DNA of 64,000 nucleotides from contig OZ231126.1 in the NCBI GenBank assembly GCA_965153355.1, positions 33,914,001 through 33,978,000 of the forward strand. Reading direction: 5' to 3'. The DNA comes from Flaccisagitta enflata (taxonomy: Eukaryota > Chaetognatha > Sagittoidea > Aphragmophora). Positions within the stretch are counted from its first letter, which is position 1; each line of letters begins with the position of its first letter. Positions 50,205 to 62,055 of this stretch are shown here, one piece after another. Position numbers and translations under genes: made by a program. The notes under the pieces are model-generated. The model was not told the DNA's origin and did no database searches. It was given only the letters and a program-made list of their open reading frames with translations.

Positions 50205-50422
50205 TCAAGTCAAACAAGGCCAAATACACGGCTACCCCAGTCGCGTGCGGGTGGGCAGGAGCCATAATAGAGGTCAGTGGAACATTTGGGCAGGAGCAAT
50301 AAAGCCAAAACCCTCATCGATGCCGAAAAAGTAAAGTGAAGGACGGACGGACCGACGGACCGACCGACGGACGGACGGACCGACAAAGCGGGGTGTAGAG
50401 TCGCGTAGCACGCGACTAAAAA
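50205..50422 (+). mobile_element. Hairpin-ended ACGG-array element, complete
   Basis: On the plus strand: AAACAAGGCCAAATACACGG, CTACCCCAGTCGCGTGCGGG, GGCAGGAGCAATAAAGCC, the array of GACGGACC-type units at 50,340-50,384, AAAGCGGGGTGTAG, then hairpin AGTCGCGTAGCACGCGACT (50,399-50,417) and CTAAAAA. This copy best shows the order of parts. Confidence 0.7.
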
Positions 50423-50626
50423 TGATAAAAATAAATGCACCAAGTGTCCTTAGACACAATTTGTCCACTTAAAGCATTCCAGCTTCATTACTGTCCTGAT
50501 AATAATGCAAAAAGTATGGTGAAACACTTCATTTTTCTTCAAAAATTTTCTGTCGTAAGTCATTCTATCGCTGCATGTGGAAGTGGTCGCCTTACTATCC
50601 CACCATTTACTGTACGAAAGTATGGG

Positions 50627-50630
<4 letters not shown>

Positions 50631-50719
<89 letters not shown>

Positions 50720-50720
50720 C
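50631..50720 (+). repeat. (AAC)n tract
   Basis: About 30 copies, ending in AACGACAACAACGACGACG. Confidence 0.95.
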
Positions 50721-50833
50721 GACAACAACGACGACGTTTAAAATCTATGGCGTAGATATAGCCGCTCGGTAGAGTCTTTGGTCACCAGATGGCGCAAGTA
50801 TCAATTAGTGTTCACAATTCGAGTGCGGCTGTG

Positions 50834-50866
50834 AGTATAAAAGGGTATTTCAGTCTCATTGTTTTG
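50834..50866 (+). promoter_or_regulatory. Possible TATA promoter
   Basis: GAGTATAAAAGGGTATTTCA followed about 25 bases later by CATTG. No open frame of note follows, so this may be a relic of a retroelement end or chance. Confidence 0.2.
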
Positions 50867-51437
50867 CCAGTACTCCACGCGTCTCTACATTCTTTCACGT
50901 TGGTAAACTTGGTTTTCCAATCTGACCCGTGAGTTGGGTCCAACGTAGTTTTGGAGCTGAAAGGCCACGAAGATGCCTTGTATCGTACCAAAGCAACCTG
51001 AGACTGAAAACGTACTCGGCAACCTTCGCCTTTACCGAGATCAATCAAAAGATGGAGCTTCAACAGATGACCTTGTCCCGTGAGAATGACGGATGTTACC
51101 CGAAAGAATGGACGGATAGAGCTCCACGACGTTTTTGTCAGCCTACCAGAAGATAACCTTGTAACTTAAGCCTTTTATTCGTGTTATTTCCGCGGAAAGA
51201 AAAGCTATTCCCAGACATTACATATGGTAAGACAAATCGACTTACACATGCAGAGTCTGAAAGACAGGAAGCACTCTCGGGCAAAATTGGGATAAGTGAA
51301 AGACAAATGTGAGAGTAAAAGAGTGCACAGCCGTAGGGGAAAGGCAATGCGATTAAGACTGTCCCTTTTTTAAAAACAGGTCATAGGTCACCTGCTGAGT
51401 AAGGGAGTTTCATACTCACAGAAAGAGAGAGACACAT

Positions 51438-51502
<65 letters not shown>

Positions 51503-51769
51503 TAAAAGGGGGGATATAGAAGAGGGAAAATTAATTCGCTGTTTTTTTTTCCGGCATTGGTTGGTTCTTTTCATAGTTTGCGCAGACGATCGGCGCGAGT
51601 GCCGCTCAACCAAGTGGAGTTGTGATGGCGGCGGCGGCGGCGGCGATGGCGAAGGCGGCAGCAAAAAGGTCGATAAACGGTAGAAAAATGACGGATTCAT
51701 GATCGCCGCCTTGAAAAATTAATTGAGTCGGTGGGGAAATTGACGAGGCCGCTCCAACACCGCTGCCGA

Positions 51770-52600
51770 CTTTGAGAGGACGCCGCTGCCGACGCCGCTT
51801 CCAACACCACTATCGATGCCACTACCGACACCACTCTCGATAATGTTTACGACACCACTATCGATGACGCTGTCAACACCACTATCGATGCCGCTTCCGA
51901 TACCAGTACCACTCTTGATAACACTGCCGACACCAATCTCAATGCTGCTACCGACAGTACTATTGACGCCGCTGCCGACGCCGCTGCCGACACCACTATC
52001 GATGGCGCTGCCGACACCACTCTTGATGCTGTTTCTAACACCACTATCGATGCTGCTGCTGACACCACTCTCAATGCCGCTACCGACAGTACTATTGATG
52101 CCACTGCCGATGCCGCTGCCGACACCACTATTGATGCTGCTGCCAACACCACTCTCGATGCCATTTCCGACACCACTATCAATGCCACTGCTGGCACCAC
52201 TATAGATACCGCTTCCGACACTACTCTCGATGCCGCTGCCGGCACCAATCCTGATGCTGCTATCGACGCTGGTCTGACGTCCATTTGTCATTCAAAGCTA
52301 TTTCCTGAGACTTTTACACTTTCATACTCACTCTCTCACCGGCCAACGCTTCCGACTCTGTCAATAGAGTAAGATCGGTAGTCTAGATGGGACACCAACA
52401 GTACTATTTATGCCGCTGCCGACACTACTATCCATGCCGCTGCCGACACCACTCTCGATGCCATTTCCGACACCACTATCGATGCCGCTGCTGACACCAC
52501 TATAGATACCGCTTCCGACACTACTCTCGATGCCGCTGCCGGCACCAATCTCGATGCCGCTACCGACGCTGGTCCGACGTCCATTTGTCATTCAAAGCCA
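51770..52600 (-). repeat. 24-bp minisatellite with internal 310-bp duplication
   Basis: The unit is 24 bases built from GCCGACACCACTATCGATG and a GCCGCT spacer. On the minus strand it reads as an octapeptide repeat (SGVGSGID and variants) over 190 codons from 52,291 to 51,719. All three frames stay open because the unit length is a multiple of three. The end of the array plus unique sequence (about 52,180-52,375) is repeated at about 52,490-52,690. I cannot show that it is a gene. Confidence 0.75.
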
Positions 52601-52926
52601 TTTTCTGAGACTTTTACACTTTCATACTCACTCTCTCACCGGCCAACGCTTCCGACCCCTTCAATGGAGTAATATTGGTAGTCTAGATGGGGAGACCATG
52701 AATGCACATTGCACAGTGATGCAATGTTCATAGGACGCACTGAAAGAAAATCAAGTGGAGTGATACCGGAAGTGTAGGAGGCGGAGATCATGGATGTATG
52801 GTGATGTAATGTCCTTATGAAGCACTGAACGTAAATCCAGTGGAGCGATGAATGCACAGTGGTTCGCATGCATGAACCATGAGTTTTCTTCATCACTTAA
52901 AACATGGGAAATATGAAGCACCAGTT

Positions 52927-53095
52927 TTTAGTCGTGGACACGCGACTCTACACCTTGCCGTGTCGGTCGGTAGGTCCGTCGGTCGGTCCGTCGGTCTGTC
53001 CGTCACATTTTTGAATTCCGAGCGGTTTTTGCATTACTGTTCCTGCCCAACTGTCCGCGACTGGATTGCCGTGTATCCGGCCTTGTTTAACAGTG
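52927..53095 (-). mobile_element. Hairpin-ended ACGG-array element with altered stem
   Basis: Hairpin AGTCGTGGACACGCGACT, then TCTACACC, a (GTCGGTCGGTAG)-type array and a CCGTGTATCCGGCCTTG end. Confidence 0.65.
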
Positions 53096-53339
53096 TAAGT
53101 CACGGTGCATACGAAGATGAAATATCATGGGTCAACTCATTTTTTTCAATATTGTTAATATTGTCAATTTGCAATTTTTTTCACTAATTAAAAATGGTCA
53201 TTAATTCATAGTTAAGATATATTTGCATTGAAATTTATTTAAAAGTCCATATGAACTATGAAATATAGGGATGGATGTTAGAGAAACATAGGTTTTTCAA
53301 ACTTTCTTTTCACAAACTCACATGTCTTTGGTGAAATTA

Positions 53340-53440
53340 TATCTTTGCATAGGAATTTAAAAATTTGCATTTTCAAAAACATGGCATTTTTTTAGACACT
53401 TTTTGGAAAGGGGCCATGTTTTTGAAAATGCAAAATTTTA
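53340..53440. repeat. Short foldback hairpin
   Basis: AAATTTGCATTTTCAAAAAC and ATGGC pair with GCCAT and GTTTTTGAAAATGCAAAATT; loop of about 30 bases. A related hairpin (49,985-50,090) has a different inner stem, AGAACATAGTTCTCT. Confidence 0.6.
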
Positions 53441-53494
53441 CATTTAAAAGTAGTGATACCAATAATCGCCGTAGGAAAAAAGTCGTAAATGCGG

Positions 53495-53690
53495 AGAGAA
53501 CAAACAGTTGCGGACAGGTGGACTGGGGCATGCAACCCCCATCCACACCCCAACCTCAACCCCCACACACAAGCATCTAGAGTTTCTAGACCCCTTGTTT
53601 TTCCACTTTTCCACTCGGACGGACAAACGGATCAACAGACTGATAGATTGACTGATGGACAAAGCCTCTCATAGAGTTTGGAGTTGAAAT
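53495..53690 (+). mobile_element. ACGG-array element, CACACCCC subtype (decayed hairpin)
   Basis: GTTGCGGACAGGTGGACTGG, CAACCCCCATCCACACCCCA, CCACTTTTCCACTC, GGACGGACAAACGG and GGACAAAGCCTCTCATAGAG. Confidence 0.55.
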
Positions 53691-54440
53691 GAGAGATAAA
53701 CTGTGCTGCCACCTGGAACATTTCAAAGTTCAATTAGACTTCAACTAACTCGATTCCTCGTTTTTTGGAAAAATGCAAAAAATGCGGAAAAATAAAAAAA
53801 GATTCAAAAAATCATAGCTCTAAAACTATCAATCACACAGAATTCTACTTAGCGTTATCTGAAAGAAGGGAATTAACTCTTTCTTAGCTATCAATTTCAT
53901 GCGTAGTACCATTCGGGCCCAAAAACTTATCAACTTCCTCAAACCACTTATGAGGAAAGGGGAAAATCAATTTCCGCCATAGGTCTCAAAAAGCCGAGGT
54001 ATTCTTCAACTTTTTTCCAAATAGTTTCACCCAACAGCTGTTTGAAATTTTGTTCTCTTTTTTGTAAGAAATACTTATGTTTTGTTGAATAAATTTTTAC
54101 ATTCGACAAGATACAAAAAATAATTTCTGTTGGTTAATCTTTTTGAAATATGCTTATAGTAATCAGAAGTGTAAAAAAAAAATTCAGGTTTTGATATCAA
54201 TGAGAATAACTGTCTGAAATAATCTATAAGGACAGAAAATCAAATTTCATCTTCATTTGTACTGTGACATAAAGTGAAAAAATTAGACAAATGGAAAAAT
54301 AAAAGAATATGAAGGAATGGACGGTTGAGCGTGATAGATCTTGCTTCATGTCACTGCCTTCGGTCTTCGGCTACACGTAGGACTTTGACTTCATTAAGCA
54401 ATGGCTACTGAATATTGATGTATGAATTGTGATATGGATT
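53690..54440. other. AT-rich, no gene seen
   Basis: No open frames or repeats of note up to the (GATAT)n tract. Confidence 0.4.
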
Positions 54441-54446
54441 AAAATG

Positions 54447-54520
54447 ATATGATATGATATGATATGATATGATATGATATGAATGGGTGATATGATATGA
54501 CATGATATGAATAGGTGAGA
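54447..54520 (+). repeat. (GATAT)n pentamer tract
   Basis: Seven perfect copies, then two interrupted blocks. Confidence 0.9.
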
Positions 54521-54899
54521 AGACAAAAGAAGGGAATGAGCATAACTGCATAAGACAGCGTGCCCACGAAGCCAACATTTAGGGTATCAAAATAGAAAGC
54601 ATACATGAATGAAAATAGAAAAACAAGTGAAAAAAAGTGATTTAGACAAGCAGTGGGCGCCATGCTGATGGTAGAAATCATTTCTATAACAAAATTATTT
54701 CTATAAAGGAATCTTTTCTATCTAGAAAACACTGTTCAGTATTTCCACCGTGTGCTTTAAAGCAGGAATACTGCCACTTTTTCAATGGTTTCTGATAGTC
54801 AGACATTTATTTAGTCTATCCCAACCAACTCCAAAATAATTCTTGTGGCGCCTTTTGAAATATTTTACTTTTTTACCTCCTCATTGAATTTTCCCAATT

Positions 54900-55270
54900 T
54901 TTGGACAATCAACTTTGTTTTGCTCATAACTTTTGAACGCATAAAGCGAGAAATGCCAGATTGGTCTCATTTTAAAGATCCTTTCAAGATCTTTCTAACC
55001 GTCACCAATTTTTTGTAAATCCGTTGAAAAACAATCAAGTTACAGTCTGTCAAACGTGAGGAAGAAAATGAGGATTTCAGTTGATTTTCTATGTCATTGA
55101 GTTTTCCATTTTTTTTACAATTTTACTTGTTATGCTCATAATTTTTGAACGGCTAAAGCTAGAAATGCCAGATTGGACTCATCTCAAAGATTTTTTGAAG
55201 CTCTTTCCAACCATCACCGATTTATTGTGAATCCCTTGAGTTACAACTCAATTAAAAGCGGTCAAAGATT
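54900..55270 (+). repeat. Two direct copies of the shared AT-rich internal module
   Basis: Two copies, spaced about 200 bp, of a module reading roughly GCTCATAA(C/T)TTTTGAACG, then AAATGCCAGATTGG, CTCAT, then TCTTTC(T/C)AACC(G/A)TCACC. The same module recurs inside the TA-flanked elements. No clear terminal repeats were found around this pair. Confidence 0.6.
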
Positions 55271-55554
55271 GGTATTATCAGGTTTTTGGAAGATTTCACC
55301 ATCTTTTTCTTGTGGTAAGATTTGTTGATTCTTGCATTGCTAAAGGAGTCAATGTCTGCTTGTCTATACATCTGTTAATCTATCCTAAACTGTATCATGA
55401 AAAATTTAAGTAAGACACAGCCAAGCAGCGACTTATAAGGGGAGGTATAATCATTCCTGTAAAATGTAGGTTATTTTTGGGCAGTAGACCCAATTAGATC
55501 AAAAAACTGTAAAAAACTTCCATTCATCCAGTCTAGGAAAAATTGTTAATAGCA

Positions 55555-55830
55555 AATGAGGGCTGACTGAGGCCTTCGATGACCTGAATGCTTCCTCAAG
55601 GTTGTTTTGAAGCCCAAGGAAGCTTGCTGGGCTGATTTGAAGCCTGAGATGATATGAAGCCTAAATGAGTTAATTTGGTGCCAGAGAGACCTGGTTTGGC
55701 ATCTGTAAGGGGGGGGTTGGGGCCTGAGAGAGCTTATTTGAGGCCTAAGAGGGCTTAATTAATGCTTTGTATGGCAATTTGAGGCATTAAAGGCTGATAT
55801 GAGGCCTCATAGATCTTAGTTTAGATCATA
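55555..55830 (+). repeat. Decayed GAAGCCTGAGA minisatellite
   Basis: Irregular units such as TTTGAAGCCTGAGATGATAT and GGGCCTGAGAGAGCTTATTT, spaced 20-40 bases. It continues at 56,440-56,490 after the 609-bp element, which therefore inserted into it. Confidence 0.55.
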
Positions 55831-56439
55831 TAACACCCCTTCCATAATTAGGCGAACTAGGACGAAAAGGCACTGTTTGAGGGTTGATAAATACGCATAT
55901 GATCAATTAAAACAGTGCAAAACTTCAATATCGGTAAATTTCATCAATATAATGCAAAAAATGACTCAAAAATATAAATGGCTATCTCCTTTGAGTTCAA
56001 TTATGCAGATTAGTGAAAGGTCACATAAGGGCACTCTCTGGCCATGATCTCAATATGTCACCATCTTTTCCTGGGATTTGTCAGTTTAGGTGGCTTTCCC
56101 TGCCCCTCCTCCTGCGGTACTGCCTCTCCGGCATTAATTAACCTCGTTACACAATATTTGGCAGTATTTTTTCGCATCCCATCTTTTCAAAATGTTCAAG
56201 GTATACATCTCCCCCTTTGAAACATTTTTTCCTGTAGAAATCGGAAATAATTTGATGCCGCACTTCTGTTAAAAGACCCTCCATCTCCCTTTACATGCTG
56301 GAAAGTCCCCAACATCGGTTTACTACGTCAAAGTGCTACGTCTAAGCTATGTCTGTGTCAAATTTCATCACTCTGAGTGCATTTTTACTATCCTTTTGGA
56401 TCCTTTTTTCCAGTTCGCTTAATTATGGAAGGGGTGTTA
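55831..56439. mobile_element. 609-bp TA-flanked inverted-repeat element
   Basis: The ends are TAACACCCCTTCCATAATTA and its reverse complement, with about 28 bp of near-perfect terminal repeat continuing into GGCGAACT. It has no coding capacity. It is the same family as the element at the axis of the giant inverted repeat and sits inside a decayed copy of the AGGCCTGAGAG minisatellite family. Confidence 0.75.
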
Positions 56440-56949
56440 GGGCCAATTTGAGGCTTGTAAAGGCTTATTTGATGCCCATTTAGAGGAGGGATTTAAGCAA
56501 ATAACAAGACTGGACCTTAGAAAAAAAGTAATACTGGGTTTTTTGGTGGTTTTGCACTGTACATAGGTTGTACTGAGCTAAGATAAAAAGTTGACTGAAA
56601 AATTATTTATGCAAAGCGGTTGGTTGGGATGTTTGTAGGACATATGAGAAGTGCAAAATTTCGCCAAAATCGATCTTTTAAGAAAAAAGAAGTAGATACA
56701 AAAATAGAAAATAAACTTTGTATTTGAAGTAAAAACTTTATATCAATACTTGGCTAAGACATCTTTTCATGTCATGATGTCATCTTATGATGTTCAGGTG
56801 TGCTGGAATAGCTCATCAGACAGACAGACACACTGAAAGACCAACCGACATGACAAGGTGTAGAGTGGCATGTGTTTGAAAATACAATTTACACAATTTC
56901 AGTTCTTATCTTCCCCTCAACCCCTTCTACTCATCTTCTCTCTGTTTTT

Positions 56950-57133
<184 letters not shown>

Positions 57134-57386
57134 GGTCATATTTTGGTCAGTGCCCCTTTCAGTCTCATCTCTTATATCATTAATAGTGTTTAGTTTCTAA
57201 TGTGACTCTGCCTACATATCATATGATTTTGCCAAGTCTAAAAGTACTTTCTGCCTTTTGTGTTTGTCTTTCTATCCACCTTTCTGTCTTTCAGTCTTAT
57301 TCTATCTGTTTGACATTCTAGTTTTTATTTCTTTCTTGATCTGACTTTCTGTACCTGCATCTGTCCCTCTGTGTCTGTCTGTCTGT

Positions 57387-57390
<4 letters not shown>

Positions 57391-57474
<84 letters not shown>

Positions 57475-57475
57475 G
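57391..57475 (+). repeat. (CT)n tract
   Basis: Preceded by GTCTGTCTGTC. Confidence 0.95.
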
Positions 57476-57627
57476 TCTCTTTCTCTCTCTGTCTCTCCCT
57501 CTTTCCCTTCCTTCTCTCTTTCACTCTCCATTCCTATACCCCCAGCTCCCTTTTTCCCCTCCCAAAATCTTTGACTTACGCCCTGATATTCCGTCAATTC
57601 TTTTCTTCACCAACACAAATGTAAAAA

Positions 57628-57903
57628 ATGTTCAAAAAAAGTTTGGTTGGCAGTCAACTGCCAGTGCATAGTAACCAATACTACATAACGGTAAAATTCC
57701 TAAAGAAATTAGCCAATGTCGGTAAAGTGAAATTACACCAACTCATATGTTCTTCGGGAACAATTTTTGCGCTTGCTGACAAAGATGAAAATCATATTGA
57801 GAAATTGTATTTGGGATCTACTCATCCCAAAAATTCAACCTTCATACAAAACTATCGCTATGATGGAAAACTTGAAGAAGTGCGACTTGACAAACTTATG
57901 CAG
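57628..57903 (+). CDS. Candidate exon, unknown product
   Basis: An open stretch of 92 codons from an ATG at 57,628 to a good donor CAG/GTAATT at 57,904. The composition is balanced, not repeat-derived, with a run such as [20 protein letters not shown] and a Lys/Glu-rich end ([13 protein letters not shown]). I recognise no domain. The 5' boundary is uncertain: the ATG may be internal to a longer exon. Confidence 0.4.
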
Positions 57904-57911
57904 GTAATTTT

Positions 57912-58125
57912 TTAGTCCCATGCACGCAACTCAATCCGCTTTGTCGGTTGGTTGGTTGGTTGGTGGATTGGTTGGTCGGTTGGTTGGTTGGTGGATTGGT
58001 TGGTCGGTTGGTTGGTTGGTCAGTCCATATTTTACTTTCTTGAGCAGTGGCCCCAAAGGGGTCGATAACCTATGCTTCTACACATATGGGGATTTTCTCC
58101 TTCTCCTCCGAGATTGCACGAAAAT
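57912..58125 (-). mobile_element. GGTT-array element with decayed hairpin
   Basis: A decayed stem (AGTCCCATGCACGCAACT) is followed by CAATCCGCTTTGTCGG and a long (GGTT/GGTC)n array, then AGTGGCCCCAAAGGGGTCGA and CACATATGGGGATTTTCTCC. This joins the hairpin-ended plan to the CCCCAAAGGGG family. It starts inside the intron that follows the exon ending at 57,903. Confidence 0.55.
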
Positions 58126-58335
58126 GTCTTAATTCTAGTTGTCCCACCGAGTTTGTGACAAGTCATGTATGTCTCATGAAGTATGTCTCACAATGATAAT
58201 GTCTATCCTAAAATGTCTAAACTAAAATGTCTGATTTAAAATGTCTGATCAAAAATGTTCGTCCAATAATGACTGTCTGAGAGTTTCTGCTTATCTTAGC
58301 CATCTCGATGTCACTGTCCTTTACTCGTTTTCTAA

Positions 58336-58446
<111 letters not shown>

Positions 58447-58635
58447 ACCGCCAAATCTTAACTCTATCTAGGGAAGTAAATATCGCCTGGTCCCTTAGAG
58501 AAACGAGCGAAAGAGGCGGCGTCGGAATTTCATACATGGGTGGAATAAGAGCCCAGGCAATATAAAAAGCAAAATTATGTTCTATTGTAGCAAAATTTAG
58601 TCAGTTATAGCCTATACTGTCCTTGGGTTAGGTTT

Positions 58636-58862
58636 TTTTAGTCGCGTGCTACGCGACTCTACAACCCGCTTTGTCGGTCCGTCCGTCCGTCGGTCCGTCG
58701 GTGCGTCGGTGCGTCCGTCCGTCGGTCCGTCACACATTACTTTTTTTGGGTTTTTGCGGTCTTTGGCCTTACTGCTCCTGCCCAAATGATGGAGTGGCCT
58801 CAAATATGGCCCCTGCCCACCTGCACGCGACTTTGGTAGCCGTGTATCCAGCCTTGTTTTCA
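58636..58862 (-). mobile_element. Hairpin-ended ACGG-array element
   Basis: Hairpin AGTCGCGTGCTACGCGACT at 58,640-58,658, TCTACAACCC, array of GTCCGTCGGT units, ACTTTTTTTGGGTTTTTGCG, GCCTTACTGCTCCTGCCCAA and the CCGTGTATCCAGCCTTGTTT end. Confidence 0.7.
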
Positions 58863-59394
58863 AAAAAATTGAGTGAAGAATGTCAGTGTTAAAGAAACTT
58901 TGAAAATAGGATTGCCATGGCTAAACCAGGCCGCGCTTAGTTAAGCCGAGTTAACCCCTGTATCTCCAAAGCCTGGTGATTTCATATCTGTGTTTGTTTC
59001 CTTTCCACAATGACGCCCTCAGACGCCATAAAAAAAAGAAACAGCATATGTTTTACTATAGAAATCAAAAGAAGATCCCAATTTGCTTCCTCAAATCTGT
59101 TTCGTTTTAAGTGAATGATGTTACTCATCAGTTGAGAGAGTGACAGAAACGTCAACAAACATATTATTACAGAGATATTTATTGAAATGCACAAATTTCT
59201 GGAATCCTATCATGTGATATATCAAATGAAAGCTAAAACAATTATCTTTCTTATAATGATGACAATATTAATTTTCAAATTGATCCAAATTCTTCGTTTA
59301 CTTCCCTACTCTATCTAATATCTATTTTCTACCCGTTTGTTTCTTTCTATTTATTAACCTTTCTATTTTGCGTCTGTTCGTTTTATTCTGACTC

Positions 59395-59504
<110 letters not shown>

Positions 59505-59590
59505 TAAACAACTCACTACACTTAACCCATACAATCATTCGCTTGCGCGTTTCATGCGCTTAGAATTTTTTTCCCTTCAATCGTCCCAAA

Positions 59591-59695
59591 TGAGTGAAAG
59601 TACTCAAAAACCAGCTATTTTTGTAAGTGAGAAGAAAAATCACACCGGCACACGCTATCATAAAGCCCATTTTATGGCCGAATTTATCATGAAAC
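59591..59695 (+). CDS. Candidate first coding exon, unknown product
   Basis: An ATG followed by SESTQKPAIFVSEKKNHTGT and RYHKAHFMAEFIMK, ending in a strong donor AAAC/GTAAGC in phase 1. It is not repeat-derived. No phase-compatible next exon was found nearby, so it stands alone. Confidence 0.3.
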
Positions 59696-59733
59696 GTAAG
59701 CTTTTATGATTGATATTTTTGCATTCTCAATCA

Positions 59734-59806
59734 GCCGATCTTGACACGGCTACGAAATGGAAACGGAAAGTATTTTCCAAAGCATCCCGGAAAAGTTTAT
59801 GCTGAA
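59734..59806 (+). CDS. Candidate terminal exon, unknown product
   Basis: After acceptor CTCAATCAG the sequence reads PILTRLRNGNGKYFPKHPGK then VYAE and a TGA. It is protein-like but short, and its phase does not match the donor at 59,696. Confidence 0.25.
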
Positions 59807-60459
59807 TGAAGAAGGTAAAGATATTGAAAATAGGTCTTGCAACTGCTTGGATCTTGTGACAAACGTTTTCTAGACAGAATGCATGAACATCAATAATGAG
59901 CTCAGTCTTTTCAGCTTTTCCACAATTCCAACCTAAGCATGACAGATCGACCTACTTTCTGACCAACCAAAAGGCTGACCAGCCAATGTACGTGTCCTGA
60001 GGAATAACTCGACAAAATATAATTAATTCTACGGGGTAAACAACATGTAACAATTGGGTGTGTCAATATGCAAAAGTATTTTTGATCAGATCATCGACTT
60101 CAGGAAGTGTGAACAAAAGAATTCTAAGGCTTTTACCGTTTTTATTTTTTAGAATTTCATTCATCTTCCGTTTTTTTAGCGCAAGTAAAGATTGTTAAAT
60201 ATATATATATTTCCAGCATCTGCACTCAGTTTTGGTGATAATGAGACTCATAATTTCTACAAAAAACATTTGTTATTGTCTCTTTTTACAACTTTGGTGA
60301 TAAATAAACAGCATTTACCTTGTTTCAACTAGAATTGGCACCAAGATATTCACGGTTATGATTTGATTAAATACACGAGCAATGATACAAATAAAATCAT
60401 CAACACAGCAATATACAAATTAGCGTCTAAAAAGGGGTTCTGAGAAAAATGGAAGATGA

Positions 60460-60711
60460 ATGAAATTTGACAAAATAAAAATGGTAAAGGTCTTAAAATT
60501 CATTAGCTTTTACAGTCTGATGTTGATGGTCTCATCAAAAAACCTTTTGCATATTGACACACCCGAATGTAACAATATTGGGCCTGTAGAACTCAGTCCA
60601 AATGACAACCTGTCTTACAAGGACGAATCTTACGAGGAAGAATCTTACGAGGAGACGGATACCGAAGAGAATCCAATATCCCGGCTTTTGCAAGATCTTT
60701 CTTACTCGTAA
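60460..60711 (+). CDS. Candidate small secreted acidic protein or terminal exon
   Basis: 83 codons. A second ATG at 60,481 starts MVKVLKFISFYSLMLMVSSK, which looks like a signal peptide (basic start, hydrophobic core, small residues before the likely cut). The rest is short and acidic with a repeated ESYEE motif and ends ISRLLQDLSYS. It has a single cysteine and no recognisable family. An AATAAA lies about seven bases after the stop, compatible with a very short 3' end. An alternative acceptor TTTTACAG inside the signal region keeps open the possibility that it is an exon. Confidence 0.4.
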   Translation: MKFDKIKMVKVLKFISFYSLMLMVSSKNLLHIDTPECNNIGPVELSPNDNLSYKDESYEEESYEETDTEENPISRLLQDLSYS

Positions 60712-60717
60712 TCGTTG

Positions 60718-60723
60718 AATAAA
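60718..60723 (+). terminator. Possible polyadenylation signal AATAAA
   Basis: It directly follows the stop codon of the small open frame ending at 60,711. AATAAA is frequent in AT-rich DNA, so this is weak. Confidence 0.25.
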
Positions 60724-60784
60724 AAAAGACCAACTGACCTCAAATACATGTTTTGATGACTGTCTTCGTCCTCGTCTTCTTCTT

Positions 60785-61330
60785 TAGACTTAGACTCGAA
60801 AATTTTCCTAGGTCAGTCAGTAGCTCAATCTTTTGCATGGACCTGCTCAGCGCTTTCAATAATGCACGTTTCAAATTTCAAGGTTCTGGCTCAAATACTT
60901 CAGAAGTTATGAGCATTTGTTTGAACCATATCAAACTAAAAAAATTCCAAGAGAATCTTTAAACTTTCTTTTGAAATATGGCCGACACAAAAATTTTTTA
61001 AGTTTTTTTAAAAAAAGTGAAATTACAAGATTTTGGATCTAGGCAAATCAAGCGATTTCCTATAAAATGAACCCCACTTTTTTTTTCGAAAAAAAAAAAT
61101 CCTCTCTAAGGGCTTTTTAGGGCCCCTAGGGGCCCCAAAGAAGTTCAAAATTTTGGTAAATGAGATCAACAGAATTATGTCCATATGCCAAGGTATCTTT
61201 CAGGAACAAATTCAAGCAGATTAGTTCAAGCTAGAGCTCATGCCGTTACTACCTTTGGACCGGCCGCATATAAAAGAGAAATATGAAAATTCACAAGGAC
61301 TTAGATTTAGGATCTGAGGTCAATATCTAT
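60785..61330 (+). repeat. Dispersed repeat, copy 2
   Basis: Same orientation as 45,795-46,650. It lacks the internal triplication and has an extra AGCTCAATCTTTTGCATGG segment. It ends at a long (CTT)n tract. Confidence 0.8.
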
Positions 61331-61775
61331 CTTCTTCTTTTTCCTCTTCTTCTTCTTCTTCTTTTTCCTCTTCTTCTTCTTTTTGCTCTTCTTCTTCTTC
61401 TTCTTCTTGCTCTTCTTCTTCTTCTTCTTTTTGCTCTTCTTCTTCTTCTTCTTTTTGCTCTTCTTCTTCTTCTTCTTTTTCCTCTTCTTCTTCTTCTTCT
61501 TTTTCCTCTTCTTCTTCTTCTTCTTTTTCCTCTTCTTCTTCTTCTTCTTTTTCCTCTTCTTCTTCTTCTTCTTTTCCTCTTCTTCTTCTTCTTTGCTCTT
61601 CTTCTTCTTCTTCTTTTCCTTCTTCTTCTTCTTCTTTGCTCTTCTTCTTCCTTCTTTTCCTCTTCTTTCTTCTTCTTCTCTTTGCTCTTCTTCTTCTTCT
61701 CTTTGCTCTCTTCTTCTTCTTTTCCTTCTTCTTCTTTCTTTTGCTCTTCTTCTTCTTCTTTTTTTTCCTTCTTCT

Positions 61776-61807
<32 letters not shown>

Positions 61808-61832
61808 TTCTTCTTCTTCTTCTTCTTCTTTT
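61327..61832 (+). repeat. Polypyrimidine (CTT)n tract
   Basis: About 500 bases with an irregular longer period near 30 bases (CTCTTCTTCTTCTTCTTTTT-type). The 181- and 319-codon open frames across it are artefacts. Confidence 0.95.
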
Positions 61833-61980
61833 GTGTGCTATATCCGTTTTTTATCCTCGTCTTTGTACTCATTTTCCTCTTTAAATTTTTTGAGTATCAG
61901 CATCATCTTTTTATTTTTCTTTTCTTGTTTTCTTTTTCTTTATCTTTTCCTTTTGCCTCTTCTTCTTCATCTTCTTTTTC

Positions 61981-61982
<2 letters not shown>

Positions 61983-62054
<72 letters not shown>

Positions 62055-62055
62055 T
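61983..62055 (+). repeat. (CAT)n tract
   Basis: About 24 copies. Confidence 0.95.
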
